Source of the DNA: Lachnospiraceae bacterium
Lineage (GTDB): Bacteria > Bacillota > Clostridia > Lachnospirales > Lachnospiraceae
Assembly: GCA_028693705.1 (NCBI GenBank)
Contig: JAQUUX010000019.1
Span: 1 to 42,701 of the forward strand
DNA: 42,701 nucleotides
Direction: 5' to 3'
The position numbers and the translations under genes are program-made. Below the pieces are notes generated by a model that saw nothing but the letters and a program-made list of their open reading frames with translations, searched no databases and was not told the origin of the DNA. This document shows, one piece after another, positions 23,777 through 33,097 of the stretch (within the stretch, counting starts at the first letter, position 1; every line of letters starts with the position of its first letter).

Positions 23777-25527
23777 TATTCTATCCCTCCATTCTCATCA
23801 AAATCACCGGAACCGCTGTTCTGGGATTCATATACATCTTTATAGATTTCATTGTTTTCCAACAATTCTTCATGGGTACCAAATCCATTTACCGTACCAT
23901 TATCCATGACGATAATATGGTCAGCATTCTGTATGCTGGATACACGCTGGGCGATGATCAGCTTGGTGGTTTCCGGGATCTCTTCCGCAAATGCCTGACG
24001 GATCTTAGCGTCCGTTGCAGTATCTACAGCACTGGTGCTGTCATCTAAGATCAGGATCTTTGGCTTCTTTAATAGAGCTCTTGCAATACAAAGTCTCTGT
24101 TTCTGACCACCGGATACGTTAGAGCCGCCCTGTTCGATATGCGTTTCATAGCCATCAGGCTTACGGTCAATAAATTCATCTGCACATGCCAGACGACAGA
24201 CTCTCTTACAATCTTCCAGTGTTGCATCCTTATCACCCCATCTGAGGTTATCTAAAATTGTACCGCTGAACAGTACGTTTTTCTGTAACACAACTGCTAC
24301 TTCATTTCGCAGGGTTTCCAGATCGTAGTTTCGAACATCCTTGCCGCCAACCTTTACAGTACCTTCGGTTACGTCATACAGACGACTGATCAGATTCACC
24401 AGACTGGTCTTGGCACTGCCGGTACCGCCCAGGATACCAATGGTCTCACCTGCTTTGATAGACAGATCCACATGACTTAAAGTAGGTTCCTCGCTGGTAG
24501 CATTATAGCGGAAGGATACATTTTCAAACTGAATGCTGCCATCCGGAATCTGGAAATCAGGATTTTCAGGATTCGTCAGGCTTGGTTTTTCATTTAATAC
24601 TTCCGTGATACGTTCTGCACTGGCTGTACTCATGGTTAACATAACAAATACCATGGAAAGCATCATCAAACTCATCAAAATATTCATGCAATAAGTCAGC
24701 AGACTCATCAACGCACCGGTTTCCAAACTGCCGACCACGATCATGTTAGCGCCCAGCCAGCTGATTCCCAGAATACATGCATAAACTGTAAACTGCATCA
24801 AAGGCATATTCCAGACTACTGTATTTTCTGCCTTTACAAACATTTTATAGATATTGCTGCTGGCTTTATGAAATTTATCAGTTTCATAATCTTCTCTTAC
24901 GAATGCCTTTACCACACGAATACCTGCAATATTTTCCTGCACACTGGCATTTAAGTCATCATATTTTTCAAATACTTCCCTGAAATAGTGCATGGCTTTT
25001 TTCACAATAATCACGATACAGCCACCCAGGAAAACAACTGCCAGAAGATAAATACTTGCAATTTTGGCATTGATAAAGAAAGCTGCACCAAGGGCACAGA
25101 TCAGACTGGCCGGTGCTCTGAAACACATTCTTAAAATCATCTGGTAAGCATTCTGCAGGTTAGTCACATCTGTTGTCATACGCGTTACCAGACCGGCAGT
25201 ACTGAATCTATCAATATTGGCAAAAGAAAACTTCTGAATATTCTCATACATTCCCGATCTTAAATTTCGTGCAAAACCGGCTGAAGCCCTTGCCCCATAT
25301 TTACCGCCCATGATACCTGCAAACAGCCCAACACCTGCTGCTATGACCATGAAAATTCCCATTTTATAAATATGGTTAATGTCTCCCTTATTGACACCAT
25401 TATCGATAACGGATGCCATCATCAAAGGGACAATTGTTTCCATAAATACCTCTAACAGCATAAACAGCGGGGTAATAATGGAATCTGTCTTAAATTCTTT
25501 TACATACTTGGATAATGTTTTAATCAT
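23776..25527 (-). CDS. ABC exporter half-transporter, degenerate catalytic site
   Basis: A 583-aa half-transporter: six membrane helices to about 310 and a C-terminal ATPase. Walker A reads GGTGSAKTS, with Ala where GxGKS/T has Gly. Walker B reads LILDDSTSAVD, so the catalytic Glu is Asp. The signature VSGGQKQRLCIARALL is intact. In place of the switch His, the motif reads AQRVSS with Gln. That is the pattern of the degenerate subunit of heterodimeric exporters, and it pairs with the canonical subunit encoded immediately downstream. The frame opens at 25539, but GGAG is 6 nt before the ATG at 25527. Confidence 0.92.
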   Translation of the reverse strand: MIKTLSKYVKEFKTDSIITPLFMLLEVFMETIVPLMMASVIDNGVNKGDINHIYKMGIFMVIAAGVGLFAGIMGGKYGARASAGFARNLRSGMYENIQKFSFANIDRFSTAGLVTRMTTDVTNLQNAYQMILRMCFRAPASLICALGAAFFINAKIASIYLLAVVFLGGCIVIIVKKAMHYFREVFEKYDDLNASVQENIAGIRVVKAFVREDYETDKFHKASSNIYKMFVKAENTVVWNMPLMQFTVYACILGISWLGANMIVVGSLETGALMSLLTYCMNILMSLMMLSMVFVMLTMSTASAERITEVLNEKPSLTNPENPDFQIPDGSIQFENVSFRYNATSEEPTLSHVDLSIKAGETIGILGGTGSAKTSLVNLISRLYDVTEGTVKVGGKDVRNYDLETLRNEVAVVLQKNVLFSGTILDNLRWGDKDATLEDCKRVCRLACADEFIDRKPDGYETHIEQGGSNVSGGQKQRLCIARALLKKPKILILDDSTSAVDTATDAKIRQAFAEEIPETTKLIIAQRVSSIQNADHIIVMDNGTVNGFGTHEELLENNEIYKDVYESQNSGSGDFDENGGIE

Positions 25528-25539
25528 ACTGCTCTCCAT

Positions 25540-25995
25540 TTACTTTTCACATTGTTCTTCTTTTAAATTATTCTTTATTTTTCGCAGAGTCTCCAAAAGC
25601 ATACATCTTTCTTCCTCTGTCAATCCCTGCTCCAGCTGTCTGTTAAACTTTTCAATGTAGCCTCTTACTTTGATTTGTGTTTCAACAGCTTTTTCTGTTA
25701 ATACAATTTTCTTTAGTCTTGCATCCCGTTCCACCGGAACCCTGCGGATAAAATTCTTTTCCTCCAGACTTTGCAGCATAACTGTTGCTGTGGATCTGCG
25801 AATATTAAATTCCCGTTCCAGATCTCTTTGAAACAGATCCTGTTTCTCCTCATGATCCATGATATAACCCAGCATGGCATTCTGTGCACCGGTCAGTCCG
25901 CCAAGTTCCGGGGCCGATACCAGATCCCACATTCTTCTGCGGATCAAATTGCTCACAGCTTTTATTTCAAAAGTAATCGTTCCATCCGGCTTCAA
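25540..25995 (-). CDS. MarR-family repressor of the ABC exporter
   Basis: A 151-aa winged-helix regulator. The recognition helix region is FNIRRSTATVMLQSLEEKNFIRRVPVERDARLKKIVLTEKA, split here as the family's usual helix-wing; the DxR of the wing appears as RDARLKK. The open frame begins at ATG 26013 without a ribosome binding site, whereas TTG at 25995 has GGAGG with 6 nt spacing; I prefer the TTG start. It is the first gene of the operon, and its stop is 12 nt before the ABC start. Palindromic operator sites lie at its promoter, so autorepression relieved by a drug ligand is likely. Confidence 0.88.
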   Translation of the reverse strand: MKPDGTITFEIKAVSNLIRRRMWDLVSAPELGGLTGAQNAMLGYIMDHEEKQDLFQRDLEREFNIRRSTATVMLQSLEEKNFIRRVPVERDARLKKIVLTEKAVETQIKVRGYIEKFNRQLEQGLTEEERCMLLETLRKIKNNLKEEQCEK

Positions 25996-26020
25996 TTTAT
26001 CCCTCCGTATCATTTTTCAA

Positions 26021-26055
26021 AATGTTAGTTCTCTAACAATTAGTCAGCTAACATT
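26021..26055. promoter_or_regulatory. Operator for the MarR repressor
   Basis: AATGTTAG (26021-26028) and CTAACATT (26048-26055) form the outer inverted repeat. Inside are TGTTAG/CTAACA around a 4-nt centre and TTAG/CTAA around a 4-nt centre, so two MarR dimers could bind. The array covers the -10 and the transcript start of the marR promoter. Confidence 0.7.
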
Positions 26056-26080
26056 ATAACTCTGTCATGGTATTTGACAA
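26053..26080 (-). promoter_or_regulatory. Promoter of the marR-ABC operon
   Basis: Minus-strand TTGTCA (26080-26075), 16 nt, TATAAT (26058-26053). It overlaps the operator. Confidence 0.75.
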
Positions 26081-26129
26081 TACCTTATTTTTACATTTCA
26101 TAAAGTTTTAAGATTTATGATTTTTCTAT

Positions 26130-26159
26130 AAAAAAAACAGAGAACCTGTTAAGGTTCTC
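26130..26159 (-). terminator. Terminator of the c-di-GMP gene pair
   Basis: GAGAACCT (26140-26147) pairs with AGGTTCTC (26152-26159). On the minus strand eight U residues follow (A-run 26130-26137). The stem overlaps the stop codon of the 1246-aa gene. Confidence 0.85.
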
Positions 26160-29100
26160 CGTTTTTCATATCATACATATTTCGATCTGCCACATCCACA
26201 TAGTGATCCAGATCCGTTCCTTCATCCGGTGGTCCCCAGTAGTAACCCACACTGATATTCACCGGGATCGGCAACCCTGAGTTCTTATTTTTTTCAATAA
26301 GCCGTTCATGGATTCCTTCCAGAATTCGCTCCGGTAATTCATCCTCATCCGGCAGCGCTCCCATCAGCATAAATTCATCTCCACCGATTCTGGCACAAAG
26401 CAATTTTGCCACATCAATTTCCATGAATACCTCTGCAATCAGCTTAATTGCAGCATCACCTCTCAAATGACCATAAGTATCATTGATTCTTTTCAGCTTG
26501 TCCAGATCTGATACCAGTACAAACAGCTTATGTCCCGGTTGGGAAGCCTGTTTTACCAGTTCCTCTGCATAAAATTCCAGACCGTCACGGTTATATGCCT
26601 GTGTCAGCTTGTCCGTAATACTCATCTGGAACAGTTTTTCATTCATTTCCTTCATCTGCTCTAACAATCTGGCATTTTCTTCATCCACTGTTGTCTCATG
26701 GCTCTTTCTTTCATGGATGTCCCTAACCATATACAAAAATTCATTTCCCTGGAATTTCTTCTTTTTCTCACTTAAAGTACCATTTTCAATCCTGCTGACA
26801 GTAATCTCTGTCCATTCCGGGAACAATCCGTGTAGCTGTGTTCTGGCTTCCAAACAGATATGGTCATGAAGTTTCAAAGCTTCTCTTATATTTTCCATCC
26901 TGTTAAATGATTTGAATTCTTCCAAATCCTCCGTATGGACATATGACAGACTATCTGAAATAAACTTATCGTAATTTGTCATATCAACTTCATAAGACTG
27001 CTGATAAGGCGATCTGTAAATAGCATTTAATGCCCCTGTATCTGCATTAACAGACATAATCAGAAAGTAGGAGGATTGCAATGCTTTAAACTGTGCCCTG
27101 TTCAACAGCTTCTGCTGATTTAATTCTCTTTCCTGGGTAGCACGATAAGCATGGATAACACCCAGGATTACCAATAATGCAAGTGTAATGGTTCCGCCCA
27201 CTGTCAGTACCAGGATTACAAACAGCCGATTTACCGGCTTATACAGTTCTGCTTCACTGATTCGGATCCCCATAGTCCAGCTCATTTTATCAATTGTATC
27301 AAAGAACACCCTATAGGACTGGTTTTCTGCATCATATTCTACAGTCCCATCTTCCTGCCGCAGAACATTCATGGCAGCATTTTGTCTCTCCTGGTCTTCA
27401 ATCTCTGCGATACTCTGTTCATCGAAAGGTGATTCTCCAAAGCCGCAGATATAGGATCCATCCGTATCCAGCAAGAATGCATATCCTGCATGTCCCGCAT
27501 GTATATTTTCTACTGCGTTTTCCAGATTTTCTACATACAGATCCACCGTTACACATCCCAGATAAACACCATCCTCATCAATTAAAGGACTGGCAAAAGT
27601 AATGAGCTGTTTATTCATGGTCTCATCAAAATATGGTCCGGTTATGGTAGGAACTTTTACATCTTTCGTTCTGGCATAATACTCCTGACTAAAATAATCA
27701 TATTCCGGACTTCCATAATAGTCAGTAAGTACACATTGATCTCCATCATGATAGGCATACGGGCTGGTTATTTCCCTATTCCGGAATGCATATGGTTCAA
27801 ACCAGATTCCGGCTCCGGCAATTTCAGTTCTTCGCTCTACCAGATGCAGTAACATCTGCTCATAATCTTCCAGTTCTAAGCTGTTATGAGAGTAAAGCAC
27901 ATAATTACCCAGATTCTGTACCATACTCTCTGTATTCGTTATCTTGCTTTCCATCATATCCACAACAGATGCAAGCTCTGTTTTCATATTACTCTGCAGC
28001 TGATCCACCAGGATCTGCTTCCAGAACTGCCAGGACATCAGGCTAAAACCCAGAATCGCCACCAATACAAGAGCAGACAGCCAAAGAGAAAGACTTCTGC
28101 CAGCCCGCTGTAACAGGGAATGTTTCTTCTCATTGGAACGCATATCCTTTACCAGGGATGTCATGGTCTCATCTGTTGTCTTGTATTGCTTATGCTCCTT
28201 TAATGCTTTCTGATCTGTCAGTTCTGTGAAGTTCTTTTGAAAAAATGCTGATGCCACAGGAATACCGAAAACGTATCCCTGGATAAACTGTACATTAAAG
28301 CGCTCAAATGCTTTTAACTCATTTGCCTGTTCAAGTCCTTCCAGACAAACCTTCATGCCTATGGCATGTACTGTTTCTATAATATGAGATAATAAATTCA
28401 TCTCTGCCGGATCATTCAAGGCACCATTTACAAAGACACGGTCTAATTTCACAATATCCACATGAAGGTATGTTAAATACACGAAGTTGGAATATCCTGT
28501 ACCAAAATCGTCCAAGGCAATCTGAAATCCCATATTTTTCAATTTTGAAAGCTCCGAGGAAATCGTGGTATCACTGCCGATAAAACCACTTTCTGTGATT
28601 TCAAATACAATATTCTCAGGGTTAACCCCTGTCTTTTCAATCAAAGTTCTTACCTGTTCTAACAGGTCACCTCTTTGGAACTGTACATAGGACAAATTGA
28701 TGTGCATGCAGAATCCGGGCTGCTCTTTTTCCCACAAAACCTGTTGCCGCATTGCTTCTTCCATGATAAAACGTCCTACCGGTACCATAAGTCCGCTTTC
28801 CTCAAGCAACGGCACAAATTCGGCTGGTGATGTCTTAGGGTATTCTTCATCATTCCAGCGAAGCAATGCTTCCGCACCGGTCATCTGTTTCTTTTCCAGA
28901 TCCACAATAGGCTGGTAAAACAGGTTGAAACCCTTGAAATTTTCCGTTACTGACAGCTGTAGTCTTCTTTGCAAATGCAGCTTTTCACGATATTGTAAGA
29001 ACTGTTTTCTATCATAAACAGAATAACAGTTCTTGCCATTTTCCTTTGCTCTGTTCAGTGCATAGCCTACATAGGTATGGAGCTGTTTGATCTCCTTAGA

Positions 29101-29889
29101 TACCTCCGGAAACAATACAATTCCGGCTGACACAGTAAAAAAGTATCTATACTGTATTTGCCTGCAATGGTCATTGATCTGTTTCTGAATTCGTTCATAT
29201 ACATTCTTTGCCTGCTGTTCAGACTGACATTTCTTTAAAAACAACAGAAAAATATCGCTGCCCTCTAATCGGTATACGTTCTCTCTCCCAACAATTTCAG
29301 CCACGGTGGTAGCTACAATATTAACCACCAGATCTCCCATTTCCATCCCATTCGTGGCATTAATCTCCCTGAGATTGTCAATACCCAGTTTCATCAGGGC
29401 ACCATAAGGATTTTCCTGTTCGCTGCAAAAAACCTCGTAATCTTCAAACAGCTTTTCTTCGGTGTAAACACCCGTAGCATTATCCGCAATTCGTTTCTGT
29501 CCCACTTCCTGCATGCTGCCTATGAATACAGGACAATTCTTATTCACGGAATTATCGATATGGCATTTGTGCCTGATCCATACCATTCTGCCGGTTTTTA
29601 GAACGCAGCGAATGACTATGGACAGCTCGGTTTCTGTTCCGTTATCCACATCTCGATAATACTTTTCCAGCTTTTCCATGTCTTCCTGAATGACATTCTG
29701 TTCCAGATATTGTAAGGCATTAGAAAACTCCCGTCCCGGAAAAGAGAACTGTCGCTCCAGTTCTTTGGAAATATAAGCATAGTTTTCCTTACGGTCATAG
29801 AAGAACAGATAATCTTGATAATTACTAACCGTATTGATCAGATTTTTGTAATATTCATGAATCTCTTCAATATTAAATATGGCTCCCAA
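26149..29889 (-). CDS. Transmembrane c-di-GMP protein: PAS, degenerate GGDEF, EAL, dCache, PAS, GGDEF
   Basis: A 1246-aa protein. Order: PAS-like (about 1-130), GGDEF fold with EGSDIF (209-214) in place of GGDEF (about 140-295), EAL phosphodiesterase (about 310-555), helix (600-618), extracellular dCache-type sensor (about 630-880), helix (889-912), PAS (about 935-1060), GGDEF cyclase (about 1090-1246). EAL residues look intact: E340 in EALLRW, N398, E430/E433, D460-D461, K481, E517, Q537. The last GGDEF (RIGGDEF, 1167-1173) is canonical without an RxxD I-site. It may both make and break c-di-GMP around one sensor. The start is TTG at 29889, with GAGG 10 nt upstream; no in-frame ATG is near. 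Second gene of the pair. Confidence 0.9.
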   Translation of the reverse strand: MGAIFNIEEIHEYYKNLINTVSNYQDYLFFYDRKENYAYISKELERQFSFPGREFSNALQYLEQNVIQEDMEKLEKYYRDVDNGTETELSIVIRCVLKTGRMVWIRHKCHIDNSVNKNCPVFIGSMQEVGQKRIADNATGVYTEEKLFEDYEVFCSEQENPYGALMKLGIDNLREINATNGMEMGDLVVNIVATTVAEIVGRENVYRLEGSDIFLLFLKKCQSEQQAKNVYERIQKQINDHCRQIQYRYFFTVSAGIVLFPEVSKEIKQLHTYVGYALNRAKENGKNCYSVYDRKQFLQYREKLHLQRRLQLSVTENFKGFNLFYQPIVDLEKKQMTGAEALLRWNDEEYPKTSPAEFVPLLEESGLMVPVGRFIMEEAMRQQVLWEKEQPGFCMHINLSYVQFQRGDLLEQVRTLIEKTGVNPENIVFEITESGFIGSDTTISSELSKLKNMGFQIALDDFGTGYSNFVYLTYLHVDIVKLDRVFVNGALNDPAEMNLLSHIIETVHAIGMKVCLEGLEQANELKAFERFNVQFIQGYVFGIPVASAFFQKNFTELTDQKALKEHKQYKTTDETMTSLVKDMRSNEKKHSLLQRAGRSLSLWLSALVLVAILGFSLMSWQFWKQILVDQLQSNMKTELASVVDMMESKITNTESMVQNLGNYVLYSHNSLELEDYEQMLLHLVERRTEIAGAGIWFEPYAFRNREITSPYAYHDGDQCVLTDYYGSPEYDYFSQEYYARTKDVKVPTITGPYFDETMNKQLITFASPLIDEDGVYLGCVTVDLYVENLENAVENIHAGHAGYAFLLDTDGSYICGFGESPFDEQSIAEIEDQERQNAAMNVLRQEDGTVEYDAENQSYRVFFDTIDKMSWTMGIRISEAELYKPVNRLFVILVLTVGGTITLALLVILGVIHAYRATQERELNQQKLLNRAQFKALQSSYFLIMSVNADTGALNAIYRSPYQQSYEVDMTNYDKFISDSLSYVHTEDLEEFKSFNRMENIREALKLHDHICLEARTQLHGLFPEWTEITVSRIENGTLSEKKKKFQGNEFLYMVRDIHERKSHETTVDEENARLLEQMKEMNEKLFQMSITDKLTQAYNRDGLEFYAEELVKQASQPGHKLFVLVSDLDKLKRINDTYGHLRGDAAIKLIAEVFMEIDVAKLLCARIGGDEFMLMGALPDEDELPERILEGIHERLIEKNKNSGLPIPVNISVGYYWGPPDEGTDLDHYVDVADRNMYDMKNGEP

Positions 29890-29926
29890 TAATAATCATC
29901 CTCTGCTCATCTTTAGTAGCAACTTT

Positions 29927-31504
29927 TCACATAGATAGTTTCGATTCCTTTTTATTGCGGTACATCATTGCATCTGCACGATTTCTGGTATCCTCCAGAT
30001 CTCTGTCCGAGCCGAATTTGTATTCTGCATAACCGCAGGCAACATAGGCTTCCGGCATTTGCAGCTGCTCTCTGCTCTCTTCCATCTTTTCGTGCAGCAA
30101 CTGGATTTTCTCCGGCAGATACTGTATTGTATTTTTTTGAGAAAGACAGCAAAACTCATCTCCACCGATTCGATAACATTTTCCTACATCGCCAAATACA
30201 GTTGCAATACTTGCCGCTGCTTTTACAATGTAACTGTCACCCTTTTTATGTCCATAAATATCATTACAAGCCTTCAGATTATTCAGATCAAACGTAATCA
30301 CAACTATACTGGATGGATTTTCTTCTTCTATGTCTTTTTCATAAGCATTTCTGCTAAACAGTCCGGTAAGAGTATCCCTGGTAGCCATTTCTTCAAATTT
30401 TGTTGCCAGAATCCCATTGTTGATCATGGTCATGGAAGTTTTGGCCGCCTCATACCCCAGTAGAGCAATAAACAGCAAAAATGCAAATCCTCCAAAAAGA
30501 TCTGTTATGCTCATATGTAGATAGTACATCGCCATATCCGTTCCTGTTGCTGTTATAATCAGGAACATCCCCTTTACCATGGCCTTAACAGGTCCGTCTA
30601 CTTCTTTTCTCCTGATCTTGTAAATGATACAGCCAATCACATAAACATGTGCTAACACCAGCACAATATGAGATAAAAGCAAAGTTTCCTTCAAATCTGC
30701 AATATCAAGCATCTGCAGTATAATGCGTAACACGATCTCTGCACTGCTGCATACACATAACAGTTTCCAAAATACGGTATCTTTTAATTCAAAAAAGCTT
30801 CTGGCAAATAAAATGAAAGGAACACTCATTAACATCAGCAAAACAAAAGCCATAAAACCGGCAGCAATTCGATCACTGACCACAACGGTAAAAATATTCG
30901 TTTCATTCAAGAACCAAAGCCCCAGTATCATGGCAAAAACACCCAGATACAGCATGGCATTACCAATACCGGCCTTTTTATGTACTACCAGCCAGTAGAG
31001 CACCATGATCATTCCAAGGAAAATCACCATACTGCTGGCTACTGCCGCACCGATAGAACGCTCAAATATCCAATGGAAAACATCCATTGCGCATCCCATA
31101 TAAAAAGAAACCTCATACCATGCAAGTGATGGATAACAGGATTGTATCTGTACCGTCAGCTCCCTTGTATCCTCGGGAATCTCCAAAAAATTCCAGACAT
31201 TTCCCGTTGTATGTCCCCATATTCCACCGGTTTTGTCCAGCGCATAAATCTCTTTCTGATCTGCCAGTACATGAACCAGCTGATGGCTGGTCAGAAAAGC
31301 CAGTTCCTGGTTCTCCAACTGTATGTCCTGTAAATCAAAATTATAACTCCTGACTCCATCTATATTTTCCGTTTCAGAGGACGGTGTCAGTCCGACGATA
31401 TTTTCCCCAGAAGTTCCGTTATGATTTACTGCAAATGCAGTCACCATCAAAACTACTGAGACGACCATTATTGTGTGAAAAATTTTCAAAATGATTTTGT
31501 CCAT
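29927..31504 (-). CDS. 7TM-sensor diguanylate cyclase
   Basis: A 525-aa membrane protein. An N-terminal signal anchor (KIFHTIMVVSVVLMVTAF) and an extracellular region of about 120 residues precede seven or so membrane helices in the 7TMR-DISM manner. The C-terminal GGDEF domain has DTLTGLFSRNAYEKD, FDLNNLKACNDIYGHKKGD and RIGGDEF. All catalytic residues are present and there is no I-site RxxD. It should make c-di-GMP from GTP in response to an outside signal. The frame opens with TTG at 31516, but GGAG is 6 nt before the ATG at 31504. The downstream gene 37 nt away encodes an EAL/GGDEF protein, so the two likely set one local c-di-GMP level. Confidence 0.9.
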   Translation of the reverse strand: MDKIILKIFHTIMVVSVVLMVTAFAVNHNGTSGENIVGLTPSSETENIDGVRSYNFDLQDIQLENQELAFLTSHQLVHVLADQKEIYALDKTGGIWGHTTGNVWNFLEIPEDTRELTVQIQSCYPSLAWYEVSFYMGCAMDVFHWIFERSIGAAVASSMVIFLGMIMVLYWLVVHKKAGIGNAMLYLGVFAMILGLWFLNETNIFTVVVSDRIAAGFMAFVLLMLMSVPFILFARSFFELKDTVFWKLLCVCSSAEIVLRIILQMLDIADLKETLLLSHIVLVLAHVYVIGCIIYKIRRKEVDGPVKAMVKGMFLIITATGTDMAMYYLHMSITDLFGGFAFLLFIALLGYEAAKTSMTMINNGILATKFEEMATRDTLTGLFSRNAYEKDIEEENPSSIVVITFDLNNLKACNDIYGHKKGDSYIVKAAASIATVFGDVGKCYRIGGDEFCCLSQKNTIQYLPEKIQLLHEKMEESREQLQMPEAYVACGYAEYKFGSDRDLEDTRNRADAMMYRNKKESKLSM

Positions 31505-31598
31505 AGATTGCTCCAATTATTGCTATTAAGCTTCACAACAGGCGTCAGTATCATCTTTTATTTAAAATTAATATATTATTTATTATACTTTAATTCAC

Positions 31599-33092
31599 TC
31601 AAAAGGACAATTCTTTCAATAACTCAGTTCTTCTGCTGCCAGCCAGCAATTCTTCATTGTACTTTTGGTAACGTTCACAGTCATATTGTGTTAAAAAAGA
31701 GGTTGCCTCTCTTCCCATCGTCAGACCGGTAATAAAGATCAGCATCTCCTGTCCGGTGGTAAAGGCATCTTCCAGAAAATCAAATGCATGTTCCAGTGCT
31801 TTCCCGGTTTTTTCCTGTACATTTTTCAGCAAATCCTTTTGTTCTGCAAATCCGCTTCGTACCAGGTCAAACAGTGCTTCTCCCGAAAGCTCTTCATCCT
31901 TAGGTGCATTTTCCTGCAATAATTGCAGAATCCTCATCTGCAGATTTCGTTCTTCCTTCGTCTGTGTGCTTCCTGTTCCATCCTGTTGTGTGGCGGCCAG
32001 ACTAAATGCATTCTGTTTTTCCCGTAGCATTTCTGTATATTGTGTACTTGTCATGTCTCCGTCATGGAACGCTTTTAAAAATTGATACCACGCATCTGTC
32101 ACATATTTTTCGCGGTATGCATCAGCAAAATTCAACTGCAAAGCATCCAGCAGCAGATTTACCACACTGATCTTTTCATCAAAATCCGCATGTAACAGGC
32201 GTTCATAGACTTTAGGCTTTACATTCCCTTTCAGGATCTCCGGGATACCATAATCTTCCCTATACTTGCGATACAGATCAAAATAGGCTGTTGCATCCTG
32301 GGCTACTTCCCCGTTTCGGATAAATTCATGAACCAATTCTTCTGTTACCGGAAGTTCCAGTTCCTCATACAGCTTCATCAGGCTGCTCAGATCTTCCCAG
32401 CCTCTGGCTGTGACGAATTGCAGTCCGTCCACATCTGCCTCCACCCGGTAAAAATTCCGTGGGCAAAGTTCCAGATAGCTAAAAACAGCACCATGTATCT
32501 GCTGTTCTCTGGCATATGGCTTCCATACCTCCAGATCAGCTTCAATATCCAGGGTACGGACACGGTCTAAAGTCACCATATCAAAATCACGCACTGATTT
32601 GTTATATTCCGGTGGGTTACCTGCTGCCACAATGATCCACCCTTCAGGGATCTTCTGATTTCCAAAAGTCTTGCATTGTAAAAACTGCAGCATAGTAGGT
32701 GTCAGGGTCTCTGATACACAATTGATCTCGTCAATAAAGAGGATGCCCTCCTTTTGTCCAAAATCCCTGATTCTATGGTATACACTGGCAATGATTTCAC
32801 TCATGGTATACTCTGTTACCGAATACTCTTTGCCTTCAAAACATTCCTGTTTGATAAAAGGAAGTCCCACTGCACTTTGTCTGGTATGGTGGGTAATGGT
32901 ATATGCAACAAGCCCGATGCCGCATTCTCCGGCGATCTGCTCCATGATCTGGGTCTTGCCGATACCGGGAGGTCCCATCATGAGAATAGGTCTCTGTCTG
33001 ATCGCCGGTATCCGGTAAACACCCTGAGCATCCTTTAACAGATATGCCTGCACGGTATGCTTGATTTCTTCTTTTGCCTGTTTGATATTCAT
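31599..33092 (-). CDS. MoxR-type AAA+ ATPase
   Basis: A 497-aa AAA+ protein. Walker A is GPPGIGKT (40-47), Walker B ILFIDEIN (D121-E122), and sensor 1 lies in WIIVAAGNPPEYN. The N-terminal 280 residues are the ATPase; the rest is a helical extension with no motif I know, longer than in ordinary MoxR proteins. MoxR ATPases work with VWA proteins as chaperones that load metals or remodel complexes. The gene starts 5 nt after the stop of the VWA gene, with AAAGGG as ribosome binding site. It closes the four-gene CmpB-LRR-VWA-MoxR set. Confidence 0.88.
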   Translation of the reverse strand: MNIKQAKEEIKHTVQAYLLKDAQGVYRIPAIRQRPILMMGPPGIGKTQIMEQIAGECGIGLVAYTITHHTRQSAVGLPFIKQECFEGKEYSVTEYTMSEIIASVYHRIRDFGQKEGILFIDEINCVSETLTPTMLQFLQCKTFGNQKIPEGWIIVAAGNPPEYNKSVRDFDMVTLDRVRTLDIEADLEVWKPYAREQQIHGAVFSYLELCPRNFYRVEADVDGLQFVTARGWEDLSSLMKLYEELELPVTEELVHEFIRNGEVAQDATAYFDLYRKYREDYGIPEILKGNVKPKVYERLLHADFDEKISVVNLLLDALQLNFADAYREKYVTDAWYQFLKAFHDGDMTSTQYTEMLREKQNAFSLAATQQDGTGSTQTKEERNLQMRILQLLQENAPKDEELSGEALFDLVRSGFAEQKDLLKNVQEKTGKALEHAFDFLEDAFTTGQEMLIFITGLTMGREATSFLTQYDCERYQKYNEELLAGSRRTELLKELSF

Positions 33093-33097
33093 TCTGA

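Noticed and set aside
31517-31598. c-di-GMP riboswitch before the diguanylate cyclase gene
   Set aside because: The gap is only about 80 nt, AT-rich, and lacks a recognisable GEMM core.
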